Source: Enterococcus raffinosus
Lineage (GTDB): Bacteria; Bacillota; Bacilli; Lactobacillales; Enterococcaceae
Length of the DNA: 64,000 nt
Assembly: GCF_001886185.1 (NCBI RefSeq)
Contig: NZ_JXLA01000020.1
Coordinates: 1 to 64,000, forward strand
Reading direction: 5' to 3'
This document shows, in pieces, positions 10,781-21,773 of this stretch. The translations under genes and the position numbers were made by a program. Each line of letters starts with the position of its first letter. Positions within the stretch are counted from its first letter, which is position 1. The notes under the pieces were generated by a model. It searched no databases. It saw nothing but the letters and a program-made list of their open reading frames with translations, and was not told the DNA's origin.

Positions 10781-12252
10781 AAAAGCTAGTTAGGCTGATG
10801 ATGCTGCTTGTGGTTCTCCTTTCAACTGTCGTGGGAATAAGCGAGCGTGTCTCTGCAGCAGAGATAGACACGATAACCTTTACGTTACACAAACTCGTAT
10901 TTCCAGAGAATGGAATGCCGGATGCTATTCAGAATGATGGCGACGAACGTTTGAAGGAGTACGATGGCTTAAATGGTGTAACTTTTGATGTGTATGATGT
11001 CACGGCAGATTTCTATCGTTTATTAGATGACTCTGAGGACAAAGACGTGAAAAAGGTTCAAGCGAAAATGCAGAACATGGATGTTTCCGATCGAAAATTC
11101 ATCGCACGTCAAGTAACAGCGACGTTGGGAGATAAAGATGGTATAGCCACATTCATCTTGCCAAAGCTTTCTGAGGAGAGTGAGGCCGTGTATCTCTTTC
11201 GGGAAAGTGCGGCACCCAGCGACGTAAAAAGTAAAGGAGCAGATATGATCGTGGCATTACCTGTATTAGATGCTGCTGGAGAAATTCTTGAAGGACCAAT
11301 CCATTTATACCCTAAAAATGAGATAACTCAGCCTCACTTTGAAAAAAAGATTCTTGACCAGCAAACGAGTTATCAGCTAGGCGATCCAATCCAGTACAGA
11401 CTAACGACTCAACTGCCTTCTAATCTATCAATGTACAGCAAGTACCTCATCTCCGATCAAGCAGACGCAAGCCTATTATTAGAGGCTAAATCTATCAAAG
11501 TCCAAGTAGCGGATAAAGCTTACGAGGGGTATCAGTTAGAAAGCTCGGACCATGGCTTTAGCTTGGTTTTTGATCTAGCAAAATTGAAGGAGCATACTGG
11601 AAAAGCTGTATCCGTCTCCTACACTATGACTTTGCAGGACACAGCGAAGATTGATCATGAAATCATTAATCGTGCGGAGCTTGAGACAGATTTTGACAAG
11701 ATCATTCGTGAAAGGCAGATAAAAACAGGCGGGAAAAAATTCATTAAGGTCGATGCACTAAAGAAAGACCAGACATTGGCAGGGGCAGTGTTTGTCGTTA
11801 AAAATGAGAAAGGGCAATATTTGCAGCGTGATGAAAAGGCGTACCGTTGGACAGACAAAAAGGAAGATGCTGGAGTAGTCAAATTGACCTCAAATAAAGA
11901 AGGCTTCTTCGAAATCAAAGGACTACGCTACGGCAGCTATTCATTAGAAGAAGTGAAGGCGCCTGCTGATTACCTTTTGAGTGAAAAGAATGTTCCTTTT
12001 GATATTTCGGCAAACAGTTATAGCTTCTCCAAAGGCATTCTGCAGGTGGTCAATCAAAAAACTTCTTCAACAAGTAAACAGCCAGACAAACCAGGTTCAG
12101 CTCAAACGAAGAAACAAGCGGCAGCTGGAGCGCTTGCGCAGTATCCCAAAATGAATGATAGGAAAAACGTCTGGTTTGTTCTCTTTGGCGGATGCCTAGT
12201 CGGAATTGTCCTAGTGACAGTAGTTTTACGTAAAACAAAAAGGAGTGAATGA
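10777..12252 (+). CDS. Pilin subunit with variant sorting motif (YPKMN)
   Basis: This 491-aa secreted protein has a signal peptide (MKKLVRLMMLLVVLL) and a SpaA-type domain with SLEEVKAPADYLL. A YPKN pilin-type motif near residue 178 lies in IHLYPKNE. The C-terminal cell-wall sorting region has a hydrophobic span and an RKTKRSE tail, but the pentapeptide is YPKMN (near 455) rather than LPXTG. The start at 10777 overlaps the previous stop (ATGA) and has AGGAGGG at good spacing. A Ser/Gln/Pro/Lys linker before the motif resembles basal pilins that span the wall. The basal role is inference from position and linker. Confidence 0.83.
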   Translation: MKKLVRLMMLLVVLLSTVVGISERVSAAEIDTITFTLHKLVFPENGMPDAIQNDGDERLKEYDGLNGVTFDVYDVTADFYRLLDDSEDKDVKKVQAKMQNMDVSDRKFIARQVTATLGDKDGIATFILPKLSEESEAVYLFRESAAPSDVKSKGADMIVALPVLDAAGEILEGPIHLYPKNEITQPHFEKKILDQQTSYQLGDPIQYRLTTQLPSNLSMYSKYLISDQADASLLLEAKSIKVQVADKAYEGYQLESSDHGFSLVFDLAKLKEHTGKAVSVSYTMTLQDTAKIDHEIINRAELETDFDKIIRERQIKTGGKKFIKVDALKKDQTLAGAVFVVKNEKGQYLQRDEKAYRWTDKKEDAGVVKLTSNKEGFFEIKGLRYGSYSLEEVKAPADYLLSEKNVPFDISANSYSFSKGILQVVNQKTSSTSKQPDKPGSAQTKKQAAAGALAQYPKMNDRKNVWFVLFGGCLVGIVLVTVVLRKTKRSE

Positions 12253-12256
12253 TCCA

Positions 12257-14161
12257 ATGAAAATCAAAAAAAGTTTGATTCTGATGATCGGTTTATTAGC
12301 AGCGGTGTTAACTCAAGGTTTGTTTGGTTCGGCTAGGACAGCAGAGGCGAAAGAGCCGAGTGAACAAACAGTTGTGATCCATAATCTTAAATATGAGAAA
12401 CTACCAAATGAGATTCAAAACACTGGGGATAAGATGAATGATTTCACTGGTGAACCACTAGAGGGCTCCATCTTCACCGCTTATGATGTGACGAACGTCT
12501 ATTGGCAAGCATATGAAGCTGAGAGTGGCGATCATGCAGCGAAGGAAACGGCCGCAATCGAAGCAGCAAAAAAAGCAGATACATCCAGTATAACTGGAAA
12601 AGTATTTCCCAAGACAGGAGCTGATGGACTGGCAGAGCGGGCGCTATCAATAACATCGGGAACGGAAAATGCCATCTATTTGATCAAACAAACCACTATC
12701 CCAGCTGGGGTCGTTCCAGCCAAATCTGAACCATTCGTGATTGGTCTGCCTTCACGTGATGAGGCTGGAGTATTAAGAGAAAAGGTGCATGTTTATCCTA
12801 AAAATGAATTGCCGACAAACGATGTGAAATTTATCAAATACGGCATTGACTCTGCTGGAAAGAAAGAGGTTTTACAAGGCGCGAAATTCATTTTGAAGAA
12901 AAACGAAGGCAATTACTATAATTCCGCAACGAATCAGTTCGACATATCGGAAGCTGAAAAAGATACGGCCGAAGTCTTCACCTCCGATAAAGAAGGTATT
13001 GTGAAAGTGGAAGGACTGATACTGTCACCAGGAGTCTATGAGTTTCATGAAATCGAAAGTGATGTAGCGACCGCTGAAAAACAAAGTGAGAACTCAGAGA
13101 ATAACTATAAATATCACTTTAAAATCAACCCAAAGGTTTCAGTCACAGTTTCAGATGAATGGAAAGTGGCTAAATACAACTACTATGATCAAAAGCTTCA
13201 ACCGAAAGAACTTAATGAACCATTTGGAGGTAATCTAGCAGAAGCATATAACTTCAAGGTCCCGAATGTAGAAAAAGACGTGGATGATACAGAGGTGCGG
13301 AATGGTCAAGAGCTTACCTATACCATCTCGAAAAAGATTCCTGAAGATGTCGGAAATTATCAAACGTATAAACTGATTGATACCTTTGATAATCGATTAG
13401 AGCTTTGTTGCAGCAAGGAGAAAATCTTAAATAGCATTAAAGTCGATGGTGGTGAACCAACCGGCTTGTCTCCTCAATTTTCTATGACTCCGAATTCAAA
13501 TGAATTCTCTATAACGTTCACGCCGGCAAATTTAGCGCAGCATGCGACGAAAACATTGTCTTTTGAAGCCACAATGAAGGTTAAAGCAGGAACAGATCTG
13601 AAAGAAATCGATAACGATGTTGTCTTCGAAAACTCATTCCGTGATTCAAAAGACAAACAACGTATACAAACCTATGGCAAACGTTTCGTCAAAGTGGATA
13701 GTGGTACAGATAAAAAGCTAAAGGATGCTGAGTTTGCGATAAAAAATAATGCCGGTGAATTTATGCAACTAACGAATGAAACTACTGGTGAATCCGTTGA
13801 ATCAGTGACAGGTTGTGCCAAAAACTATGTTGTTAATTGGGTCGCTGATGAAAAAGTTGCCACAAAACTCATTTCGGACGAGAATGGAAACTTTGGTATT
13901 TACGGTCTTGGAACAAATGAAGCTGATTACTATACTCTGATTGAAACAAAAACTCCGGATGGCTATGTGAAGTTAAAAGATATGTCGTTTACAGCTGATG
14001 GGGCAGAAGATAATCAAATTTTACGTGTTGAAAACAAAGCCAAAGGGATCTTGCCAATGACTGGAGGCATGGGGCTCGCTGGTCTGATTGCCATCGGAAT
14101 CATCGGGTTAGCAAGTGGAATCCTATACTTCAAAAAGCGTACGCAATTAGCTGAAAAGTAA
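12257..14161 (+). CDS. Major pilin of operon 1
   Basis: A 634-aa backbone pilin. It has a signal peptide, a pilin-type motif HVYPKNE near residue 179 whose lysine would be the polymerisation nucleophile, and CnaB/SpaA-fold domains with E-box TLIETKTPDGY near the C-terminus. The LPMTG sorting signal is near residue 598, followed by a hydrophobic span and KKRTQLAEK. The chosen ATG follows AGGAGTGA; an upstream GTG would sit on the ribosome site. It contains CC and a further Cys in the ectodomain, unusual for pilins. It lies directly before the sortase gene that should polymerise it. Confidence 0.88.
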   Translation: MKIKKSLILMIGLLAAVLTQGLFGSARTAEAKEPSEQTVVIHNLKYEKLPNEIQNTGDKMNDFTGEPLEGSIFTAYDVTNVYWQAYEAESGDHAAKETAAIEAAKKADTSSITGKVFPKTGADGLAERALSITSGTENAIYLIKQTTIPAGVVPAKSEPFVIGLPSRDEAGVLREKVHVYPKNELPTNDVKFIKYGIDSAGKKEVLQGAKFILKKNEGNYYNSATNQFDISEAEKDTAEVFTSDKEGIVKVEGLILSPGVYEFHEIESDVATAEKQSENSENNYKYHFKINPKVSVTVSDEWKVAKYNYYDQKLQPKELNEPFGGNLAEAYNFKVPNVEKDVDDTEVRNGQELTYTISKKIPEDVGNYQTYKLIDTFDNRLELCCSKEKILNSIKVDGGEPTGLSPQFSMTPNSNEFSITFTPANLAQHATKTLSFEATMKVKAGTDLKEIDNDVVFENSFRDSKDKQRIQTYGKRFVKVDSGTDKKLKDAEFAIKNNAGEFMQLTNETTGESVESVTGCAKNYVVNWVADEKVATKLISDENGNFGIYGLGTNEADYYTLIETKTPDGYVKLKDMSFTADGAEDNQILRVENKAKGILPMTGGMGLAGLIAIGIIGLASGILYFKKRTQLAEK

Positions 14162-14177
14162 AGAAATTGGTGGTTCG

Positions 14178-15029
14178 ATGAAGAAAAAACGCAGATATTT
14201 GTTTATAGATATTCTGATGCTTATAATCATGCTTGGCGGGGCGGGGGCGTTACTGTACCCTTTAGTAGGCGATGCGTTGAATAATTTTTGGAATCAGCAG
14301 GTCATCAATTATTACCAGGAAAAATCGAATGCAGAAAATCGGGAAGCGATCCAGCAAGAAGAGAAGCGAATCAAAGAAGAAAACAAAAAAATTGCTAAGA
14401 TGGGGGTACCAGGAAACGATCCTTTTACAAAAAAGAAACCAGAAAACACAACACTGGAAAAGGATTATTATCAAAAGCATACGATTGCCGTCATTCGTAT
14501 TCCGAAAATCAACGTCACATTACCAGTGTTCGACCAGACCGACAATTTGTTTTTGAAACGAGGGGCTGCCTTACTGGAGGGCACCTCCTATCCTGATGGT
14601 GGGAAGGGTATCCATACAGTGATCACTTCTCATCGAGGATTAAAAGAAGCCCGATTATTTAGTGATCTACCAAAATTAAAGAAGGGCAATCACTTTTATT
14701 TGGAGTACAAGAATCAGACTTTTGCCTATAAGGTGGACAAAATCCAAACCATTGAACCGACAGAAGTCGAAACACTGAATATTGTTGAAGACAAAAACTA
14801 CGCGACGTTAATGACCTGCACGCCTTATGGAGTTAACAGTCATCGTCTTTTAGTCCGAGGAACGCGGATTCCTTTTAGTGAAGGGATGAAAAAGACGCTT
14901 GCCAAAGCGGATCGAGTTCATCGAAATCGTTCTCTTGCCATTCTGATTTTCAGTCTGTTACTAATGATTGGGATAGGTAGCATTGTTTTCAAACGAATTA
15001 AATCCTTGAAGGGACGGAAAAGAAGCTAG
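14178..15029 (+). CDS. Class C sortase (pilus polymerase)
   Basis: This 283-aa membrane transpeptidase joins pilin subunits by cleaving LPXTG-type motifs. It has an N-terminal membrane helix and a DPF lid motif near residue 80, characteristic of class C. The catalytic residues are visible: His in ITSHRG near 150, Cys in LMTCTPYG near 213 and Arg in LVRGTR near 227. A C-terminal membrane span ends in a basic tail. It is 16 bp downstream of the major pilin and is the only sortase gene in this window, so the later pilin loci may depend on it or on an enzyme elsewhere. Confidence 0.95.
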   Translation: MKKKRRYLFIDILMLIIMLGGAGALLYPLVGDALNNFWNQQVINYYQEKSNAENREAIQQEEKRIKEENKKIAKMGVPGNDPFTKKKPENTTLEKDYYQKHTIAVIRIPKINVTLPVFDQTDNLFLKRGAALLEGTSYPDGGKGIHTVITSHRGLKEARLFSDLPKLKKGNHFYLEYKNQTFAYKVDKIQTIEPTEVETLNIVEDKNYATLMTCTPYGVNSHRLLVRGTRIPFSEGMKKTLAKADRVHRNRSLAILIFSLLLMIGIGSIVFKRIKSLKGRKRS

Positions 15030-15108
15030 TACTCCAAATGATAGCGTTAACATCGCTCTCAACATCTGCTAAAATAACTGGTAGATAAAAAATGGAGGGA
15101 TAGCGCGT

Positions 15109-15258
15109 ATGAAGTTTAAAAGAGTGTTAGTCTTTACAGTCAAGGAGTTCAATAAAAACAAAGAAAAGGACGGCTATCTGCCGCAAAATGGAACAGTTAT
15201 CAATGCCTTCGTTGGTTCGAATGGACTGAACTGTCTTGCAGTTGGATATGTAGTCTAA
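15109..15258 (+). CDS. Small protein, 49 aa, unknown function
   Basis: A short ORF beginning MKFKRVLVFTVKEF, with a strong GGAGGGA ribosome site and a terminator directly after the stop. It lacks a signal peptide. I do not recognise a family. Clean flanking signals make it more likely a real gene than chance. Confidence 0.5.
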   Translation: MKFKRVLVFTVKEFNKNKEKDGYLPQNGTVINAFVGSNGLNCLAVGYVV

Positions 15259-15260
15259 AC

Positions 15261-15295
15261 TAAAAACAGTCCATTAAGGGCTGTTTTTGTTTTGA
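15261..15295 (+). terminator. Rho-independent terminator
   Basis: AAAAACAGTCC and GGGCTGTTTTT pair with one mismatch and are followed by a T-rich tract, immediately after the 49-aa ORF. Confidence 0.65.
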
Positions 15296-15427
15296 ACTTC
15301 AATAACGCGATTTCTGGTGGTAAACTAAGGGTGCAGGAAGAAATAGTTATAAAAAGTTGCGGATGAATCAAACACGTGTGTCAATGCTGTTGTTTGTTGT
15401 CGTTTTTCTTGAAAGCAGGTGATTGGT

Positions 15428-15691
15428 ATGGATCGTTATATGCTGGAGCAAATTGGTTTTGGAGGCATCATAGTTACAGGACTTTTGCTGCTGATTGCGG
15501 TACTGCCAAAGTGGACGAAGGGGCTTTTTATCGCGAGGTTTCCTTGGGAGTTCAGGAAAGATAGAGAAGATCCGAGATTCGAGACAGAGCGAAGGATCGG
15601 AAAAATGTATAGTCAGTTCATTTTTAAGTATGTACCACCCTTTTTTATCGGTTTTCTGTTGATTTTGCTCCTGTCCTATCTTATTTTATAG
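15428..15691 (+). CDS. Small membrane protein, 87 aa
   Basis: Two hydrophobic segments flank a basic, Arg/Glu-rich cytoplasmic loop (FRKDREDPRFETERRIG). ATG 15428 follows AGGTGA at good spacing; a GTG at 15419 is also in frame. It is followed 16 bp later by another small membrane ORF (15708), suggesting a two-gene unit. No family recognised. Confidence 0.5.
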   Translation: MDRYMLEQIGFGGIIVTGLLLLIAVLPKWTKGLFIARFPWEFRKDREDPRFETERRIGKMYSQFIFKYVPPFFIGFLLILLLSYLIL

Positions 15692-15707
15692 AAAGAGATG
15701 AGAAAGA

Positions 15708-15974
15708 ATGACGTCGTTACAGTTTTTGTCCCTTGGCTTTTGTGTGTTAGGTCTTTTTGGTAGTCTTTCGCTAGTAACGCCTCATTTGCTTTGGAATGAT
15801 TTGACCTATTTCTTTCGGAAAGATCGGAAAGAATACCTCACGTTTTCCAATCGCTATCATAGAAAAATGTAACTTACCATAGAGTTAATTTCTCTCGTCC
15901 TTTTTTTAGTCAGCTGGGTCGTTAGAATGGCCGTCTCTTTATTTGTTGTATACTTTATCTATAGTGTTTGCTAG
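15708..15974 (+). pseudogene. Small membrane protein interrupted by an in-frame TAA
   Basis: The frame from ATG 15708 encodes 54 residues (MTSLQFLSLGFCV, one hydrophobic helix) and stops at TAA 15870-15872. The same frame then continues for 33 codons with two strongly hydrophobic stretches (LISLVLFLVSWVVRM, then AVSLFVVYFIYSVC) and ends at TAG 15972. This looks like one protein split by a nonsense change, possibly from a Tyr codon. Alternatively only the first part is translated. Confidence 0.4.
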
Positions 15975-16020
15975 GTTTTGGCAGAGGCCCTAATCCAAAT
16001 ACATTGGCTTAGAAAAAGCA

Positions 16021-16053
16021 AAAAGGACTAGAAAAAAATCTAGTCCTTTTATC
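16021..16053. terminator. Bidirectional terminator
   Basis: A perfect 12-bp stem, AAAAGGACTAGA/TCTAGTCCTTTT, lies between the small membrane genes and the convergent PfpI-family gene. Confidence 0.85.
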
Positions 16054-16061
16054 GTTAGAGA

Positions 16062-16574
16062 TTACGCATGCAATACTTCGACAATTTTCTCATTAAAATC
16101 AGGAAGATCGTCGGGTGTTCGGCTAGTAACAAGTTTGTTATCGACTACCACCGGTTCATCCTTAACGATTGCCCCCGCATAGCCAACATCGGGACGTACT
16201 GTGTCATAGGCAGTCATTGTGCGGCCTTTTGTTAGTCCTGTTTGGATAAATAATTGAGGCCCATGGCAAATAGCGAATAATGGTTCATTCTTATCTAAGA
16301 AATACGTAACGAACGCGACAAAACGTGAATCACTCCGCAATTGATCGGGTGAAAATCCACCTGGAATCAATAAAGCATCGAAGTCTTCAGGCTTCACTTC
16401 ATCGATTCCTTTATCACTTTTGAACTTGGTTCCTTTTTTACCAGTAATTTCTTGATCGGCTTCAAAGCTGATAATTGTCACTTCATTGCCGTCTTTTTCT
16501 AATGCTTCTTTTGGAGAGGATAGTTCAACATCCTCTACTAAATCTGTGACGATTGCTGCAATTTTCTTGGTCAT
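16062..16574 (-). CDS. DJ-1/PfpI-family protein (protease or deglycase-like)
   Basis: A 170-aa cytoplasmic protein of the PfpI class-I glutamine amidotransferase-like superfamily. The nucleophile elbow AICHGPQ (Cys103, His104) and the conserved LLIPGGFSPD segment near 68-77 are intact. Members are annotated as intracellular proteases, general stress proteins or glyoxalase/deglycase enzymes; sequence alone does not separate these. It has its own ribosome site (AAAGGATGG) and stands alone. Confidence 0.9.
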   Translation of the reverse strand: MTKKIAAIVTDLVEDVELSSPKEALEKDGNEVTIISFEADQEITGKKGTKFKSDKGIDEVKPEDFDALLIPGGFSPDQLRSDSRFVAFVTYFLDKNEPLFAICHGPQLFIQTGLTKGRTMTAYDTVRPDVGYAGAIVKDEPVVVDNKLVTSRTPDDLPDFNEKIVEVLHA

Positions 16575-16700
16575 TGACTGTCCATCCTTTCTTATTTTAA
16601 CTACTCTTTAACCCTAAAGGATAATCAATGAGAATTCAATTAATCTGTTTGCAGCTTCGTGATTAGGGTCAAGCTGTCGGACTCAAATAGGAGGTTTTTA

Positions 16701-17552
16701 ATGAAACTAATAGCCATGAATCAAGGATTAACAAAGCTTCCAGCTTTAACAACTTCTGCTAAAACCTATACAGAGATCAATCTTTTTAATAACCAATTTA
16801 AGGCTTTTCCAGCAGAAATTTTTCAGATGGAGAGGGTAGAAATATTCAATATTTCTGCCAATAAAATCACCGAGATTCCTGATGAAATTAGCAAGCTGTC
16901 TCAATTAAAAAACATCGATTTTGGACATAATAAGATAAAGGAAATACCTGAATCCTTTTTTGATCTTGTAAATTTAAAAGAGTATGTCTACTTACATAAC
17001 AATAAATTGAAGCAATTGCCTGACCTATTCACGCAACTGCCAGCGATTGAATATCTAAATGTAAGTGGAAATGAGTTAGCTGAACTACCAGCAAGTATCG
17101 GTAGTTTAAATAACTTGATTGAACTGCGGGCGATGGAGAATGAATTACGAAATCTGCCACAATCAATCGGCGAACTCAAGCAGCTTCGTGAGCTTCACTT
17201 AAGAGATAATCAACTCACTAGCTTTGTTTTTCCAGCGAGTCATTGGGAGAAGCTGCGGGTTTTAGACCTAGAAAAAAATGCTCTCACTACGTTTAAAATA
17301 AATTTTTCTATTACAAAAAATCTTCAAAGAATCAATTTGCGTCACAATCAATTAACCTCGCTTCCGATGGAAATAGGGGAGGCCACTTCATTGATTGAAC
17401 TTGATTTGCGCAGCAATCAATTACGTACATTGCCAAAATCATTGTTGGAATTAGAAAATTTACAAAGACTTGATTTACGCTGGAATCACGAACTAGTCAT
17501 ACCTAGCTGGATCGCTGATTTAGGGCGAAAAGGCTGCATTGTCTATTGCTAA
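16701..17552 (+). CDS. Leucine-rich repeat protein
   Basis: A 283-aa protein built almost entirely of about eleven 22-24-residue leucine-rich repeats of the pattern LxxLxLxxNxLxxLPxxI. The start at 16701 (MKLIAMNQGL) is set by AGGAGG eight bases upstream. There is no signal peptide or membrane anchor, so it is probably cytoplasmic. LRR proteins bind other proteins, but the partner is unknown. It stands alone, followed by the beta-glucoside control region. Confidence 0.85.
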   Translation: MKLIAMNQGLTKLPALTTSAKTYTEINLFNNQFKAFPAEIFQMERVEIFNISANKITEIPDEISKLSQLKNIDFGHNKIKEIPESFFDLVNLKEYVYLHNNKLKQLPDLFTQLPAIEYLNVSGNELAELPASIGSLNNLIELRAMENELRNLPQSIGELKQLRELHLRDNQLTSFVFPASHWEKLRVLDLEKNALTTFKINFSITKNLQRINLRHNQLTSLPMEIGEATSLIELDLRSNQLRTLPKSLLELENLQRLDLRWNHELVIPSWIADLGRKGCIVYC

Positions 17553-17612
17553 GAGGTAGAAGGCGTCTGTTCACAAAATTTCTTGTGAAGAAAAGTTTTT
17601 TTGTAAAACTTG

Positions 17613-17641
17613 TTGACAGCGCTTTCTGGATTTGTTAAGCT
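17613..17641 (+). promoter_or_regulatory. licT promoter with overlapping cre-like site
   Basis: TTGACA (17613-17618), a 17-bp spacer and TAAGCT (17636-17641) make a plausible sigma-A promoter. The 15-mer from 17613 (TTGACAGCGCTTTCT) matches the CcpA site consensus WTGNAANCGNWNNCW with one mismatch and covers the -35. CcpA bound here would block transcription, giving carbon catabolite repression. Confidence 0.6.
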
Positions 17642-17668
17642 AACTTTGAATTAAATAGACCAAATGAT

Positions 17669-17747
17669 GGATAGTGATTGTTTAAATACAAGCTAAACCT
17701 GATGATGTGTACGATTTATTTGTCGTGCCCTCATTGGGTTTTTTTGT
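17669..17747 (+). promoter_or_regulatory. RAT antiterminator overlapping a terminator
   Basis: From 17669 the sequence (GGATAGTGATTGTT... AGCTAAACCTGAT) resembles the ribonucleic antiterminator bound by LicT/SacY/BglG proteins. Its 3' end overlaps the left arm of a terminator: AACCTGATGA (17696-17705) pairs with TCATTGGGTT (17731-17740, two G-U pairs), followed by a T-run. Binding of LicT would prevent the terminator from forming. It lies upstream of licT itself, so the operon is autoregulated. Confidence 0.8.
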
Positions 17748-17888
17748 TGCTCAAAATTAGGAGGTGACTTTATAAAAAACAACAATCTTGGGTTTGACAA
17801 CGATTACGAAGGTATCTATCATTTTAAGTGAACGAAGTCAGTGGAAATGATTTTAAGTAGCGAATGTCACAGAACGGAGGAGCATTGG

Positions 17889-18731
17889 ATGCAGATTCAG
17901 AAGATTTTGAATAACAATGTAGTCATCACGACCGATCAAAAAAATAACGAGATCGTCGCGATGGGGCGTGGTCTAGCCTTTCAGAAAAAAATAGGGGATG
18001 AGATCACCGAGTCGGCGATCGACAAAACCTATCACCTTGCGAATAGTGATTTATTCAATAAGTTTCAGGAGTTACTAGTAGATGTTCCAATCACCTATGT
18101 AGAAATCGCCAATGACATCATTGATGAGGCGAAGGTCACATTGAAGAATCCGTTAAATGACTCGCTCTATATCTCCATCACGGATCATTTATATGCGGCA
18201 ATCCAACGAGTCAAAGAAGGGGTTCGTGTTCGGAATTTATTATTGTGGGATGTCAAACGTTTATTTCCAGATGAGTTTTCCGTCGGTGTGAGTGCTGTGA
18301 AGAAGATCAAAGAGAAGTTCAACATTGATCTAGGAGAAGATGAGGCAGGAAACATTGCCTTGCATCTAGTAAATGCACAAACAGAAAGTGACAATGAAGA
18401 CGCCTATATGATGGCGGAGTTGATGCAGGAGATTATACAAATAACCAGCTATTATTTTAAAGTTCAATTGGATGAAGAATCTGTCTACTTTTATCGTTTT
18501 ACAACGCATTTACGTTTCTTTGCTTCTCGCATCATGAACAAGCGGCAGCTAACGGATGAAACAGACAACGAACTACTGTTGATCATTCAAAAGAAATATC
18601 AGAACGCGTATCAATGTGTAGAGAAAATCGCTGATTTTATTAGTAAAAAGTATGCTTATGAAATGTCAAATGATGAGAAATTGTATTTAACGATTCATAT
18701 CGCTCGATTGGTTCAAAAGGTAAGTGAATAA
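17889..18731 (+). CDS. licT: BglG/LicT-family transcriptional antiterminator
   Basis: A 280-aa RNA-binding regulator. The N-terminal co-antiterminator domain (residues 1-56, MQIQKILNNNVVITTDQ) binds the RAT hairpin. Two PRD domains (about 65-170 and 175-280) carry conserved histidines that PTS proteins phosphorylate. In this family the phosphorylation state reports on beta-glucoside availability and on HPr. The start at 17889 follows CGGAGG and gives the family's usual length; upstream in-frame codons lack a site. It is followed by the PTS permease it should control. Confidence 0.93.
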   Translation: MQIQKILNNNVVITTDQKNNEIVAMGRGLAFQKKIGDEITESAIDKTYHLANSDLFNKFQELLVDVPITYVEIANDIIDEAKVTLKNPLNDSLYISITDHLYAAIQRVKEGVRVRNLLLWDVKRLFPDEFSVGVSAVKKIKEKFNIDLGEDEAGNIALHLVNAQTESDNEDAYMMAELMQEIIQITSYYFKVQLDEESVYFYRFTTHLRFFASRIMNKRQLTDETDNELLLIIQKKYQNAYQCVEKIADFISKKYAYEMSNDEKLYLTIHIARLVQKVSE

Positions 18732-18844
18732 ATGTGGCGCCCAATGACTTCTCGTGTCATCCCGGGTTACCGAAGAGTGAAAGGGCATACATTTAAACGC
18801 TGTTAAAAAATGGATCAATGGATCAAAGAAATCAATGAATTTAG

Positions 18845-20773
<1,929 letters not shown>

Positions 20774-20792
20774 TTTCTTAAAAGGAAAAAAG

Positions 20793-20818
20793 AAGTTCGG
20801 AGCAATTGCTCCGAACTT
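20793..20818. terminator. Bidirectional palindromic terminator
   Basis: A perfect palindrome, AAGTTCGGAGCAA/TTGCTCCGAACTT, ends the PTS gene; its end touches the stop codon of the convergent RpiR-family gene. Confidence 0.8.
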
Positions 20819-21735
20819 TAATTTGGTCGAAAAGACTCAGTAAACTGAATTAAGGATTCTGGTGATTCGGCCATGATAGCAGAACTGGTTTTTCGTTTAT
20901 CGACTAGCTCACTGACCTCGATCAAGTGATTCAGATTCTTTTGGTAATCCTCTGCAAAAATGCAGCTGTAAAGAACGTCCAAAAGATAGCAGATCGAAGA
21001 ATTGATCGTGAAGTTGCCGATCTTGGAATACAATCGCTCGCGGGTAGTCATACGTAAAACGGCCTGACTAAAGGAAGCCAAGGTATTTTCACCGATGCTT
21101 GTTAGAGCGATAATTGGAATATTTTGTTTTTGCAGGATTTTTGCAATCTGCATAATAAAACCATTTTCACCGGTATAAGAAATCAAAATGGCACATGTAT
21201 CTTCTTGACTATTGAAGGCTTCGTAGGCATCTTCCCCCATGGTTTGACTCATAACGACATTCTTTTGAATACGGCGCATTTTTAAGGCAAAATCTTGAGA
21301 AATCAATAAATTCGCGTTACTACCAAAGATTTTTATTTGCTTTGCATTTAATAGAAGCTGCTTCGCCTTTTGCAGTTCGTCGTGATTCAACAGACTCAAG
21401 GTATCATCGATCGTCGTTCGTTCTAATGAAGCAATCTTGTTAGCGATCGTCATCAAGCCGTCATTTGTTTGAAAAGGGAAGTTGGCATCCACATCTTCAA
21501 AATAGGTTTGCAGATATGTTTGTTCAGCTAAAAATTCTTCCCGCAGCTCTAACCAGCCTTTATAGCCAAGCTTTTTAGCGACACGGATCAAAGTGGACGG
21601 ATGCACATAATTTGCTTCTGCGATTTCTTTGATCGTCAACGGTTCAATGGCCGTTCCTTTGGCTAAAATGTATTCTACCAAGGCGCTTTCTGCGTTGGAA
21701 AAATCTGTTTGCTTCATTTTTTCTGACAATAGCAT
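20818..21735 (-). CDS. RpiR/MurR-family transcriptional regulator
   Basis: A 305-aa regulator with an N-terminal helix-turn-helix (about residues 35-60, IKEIAEANYVHPSTLIRVAKKLGYKGW). A C-terminal SIS phosphosugar-binding domain (about 110-250) contains KIFGSNANLL and ILISYTGENG. Such proteins sense phosphosugars. It is transcribed away from the GH4/GH1 genes across a 218-bp region with repeated TTGTAAA boxes, so it probably controls them in response to a sugar phosphate. The ligand is inference. Confidence 0.92.
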   Translation of the reverse strand: MLLSEKMKQTDFSNAESALVEYILAKGTAIEPLTIKEIAEANYVHPSTLIRVAKKLGYKGWLELREEFLAEQTYLQTYFEDVDANFPFQTNDGLMTIANKIASLERTTIDDTLSLLNHDELQKAKQLLLNAKQIKIFGSNANLLISQDFALKMRRIQKNVVMSQTMGEDAYEAFNSQEDTCAILISYTGENGFIMQIAKILQKQNIPIIALTSIGENTLASFSQAVLRMTTRERLYSKIGNFTINSSICYLLDVLYSCIFAEDYQKNLNHLIEVSELVDKRKTSSAIMAESPESLIQFTESFRPN

Positions 21736-21773
21736 AGCGATTCCTCCTTTGATTTACATCCATTATAAATTAT

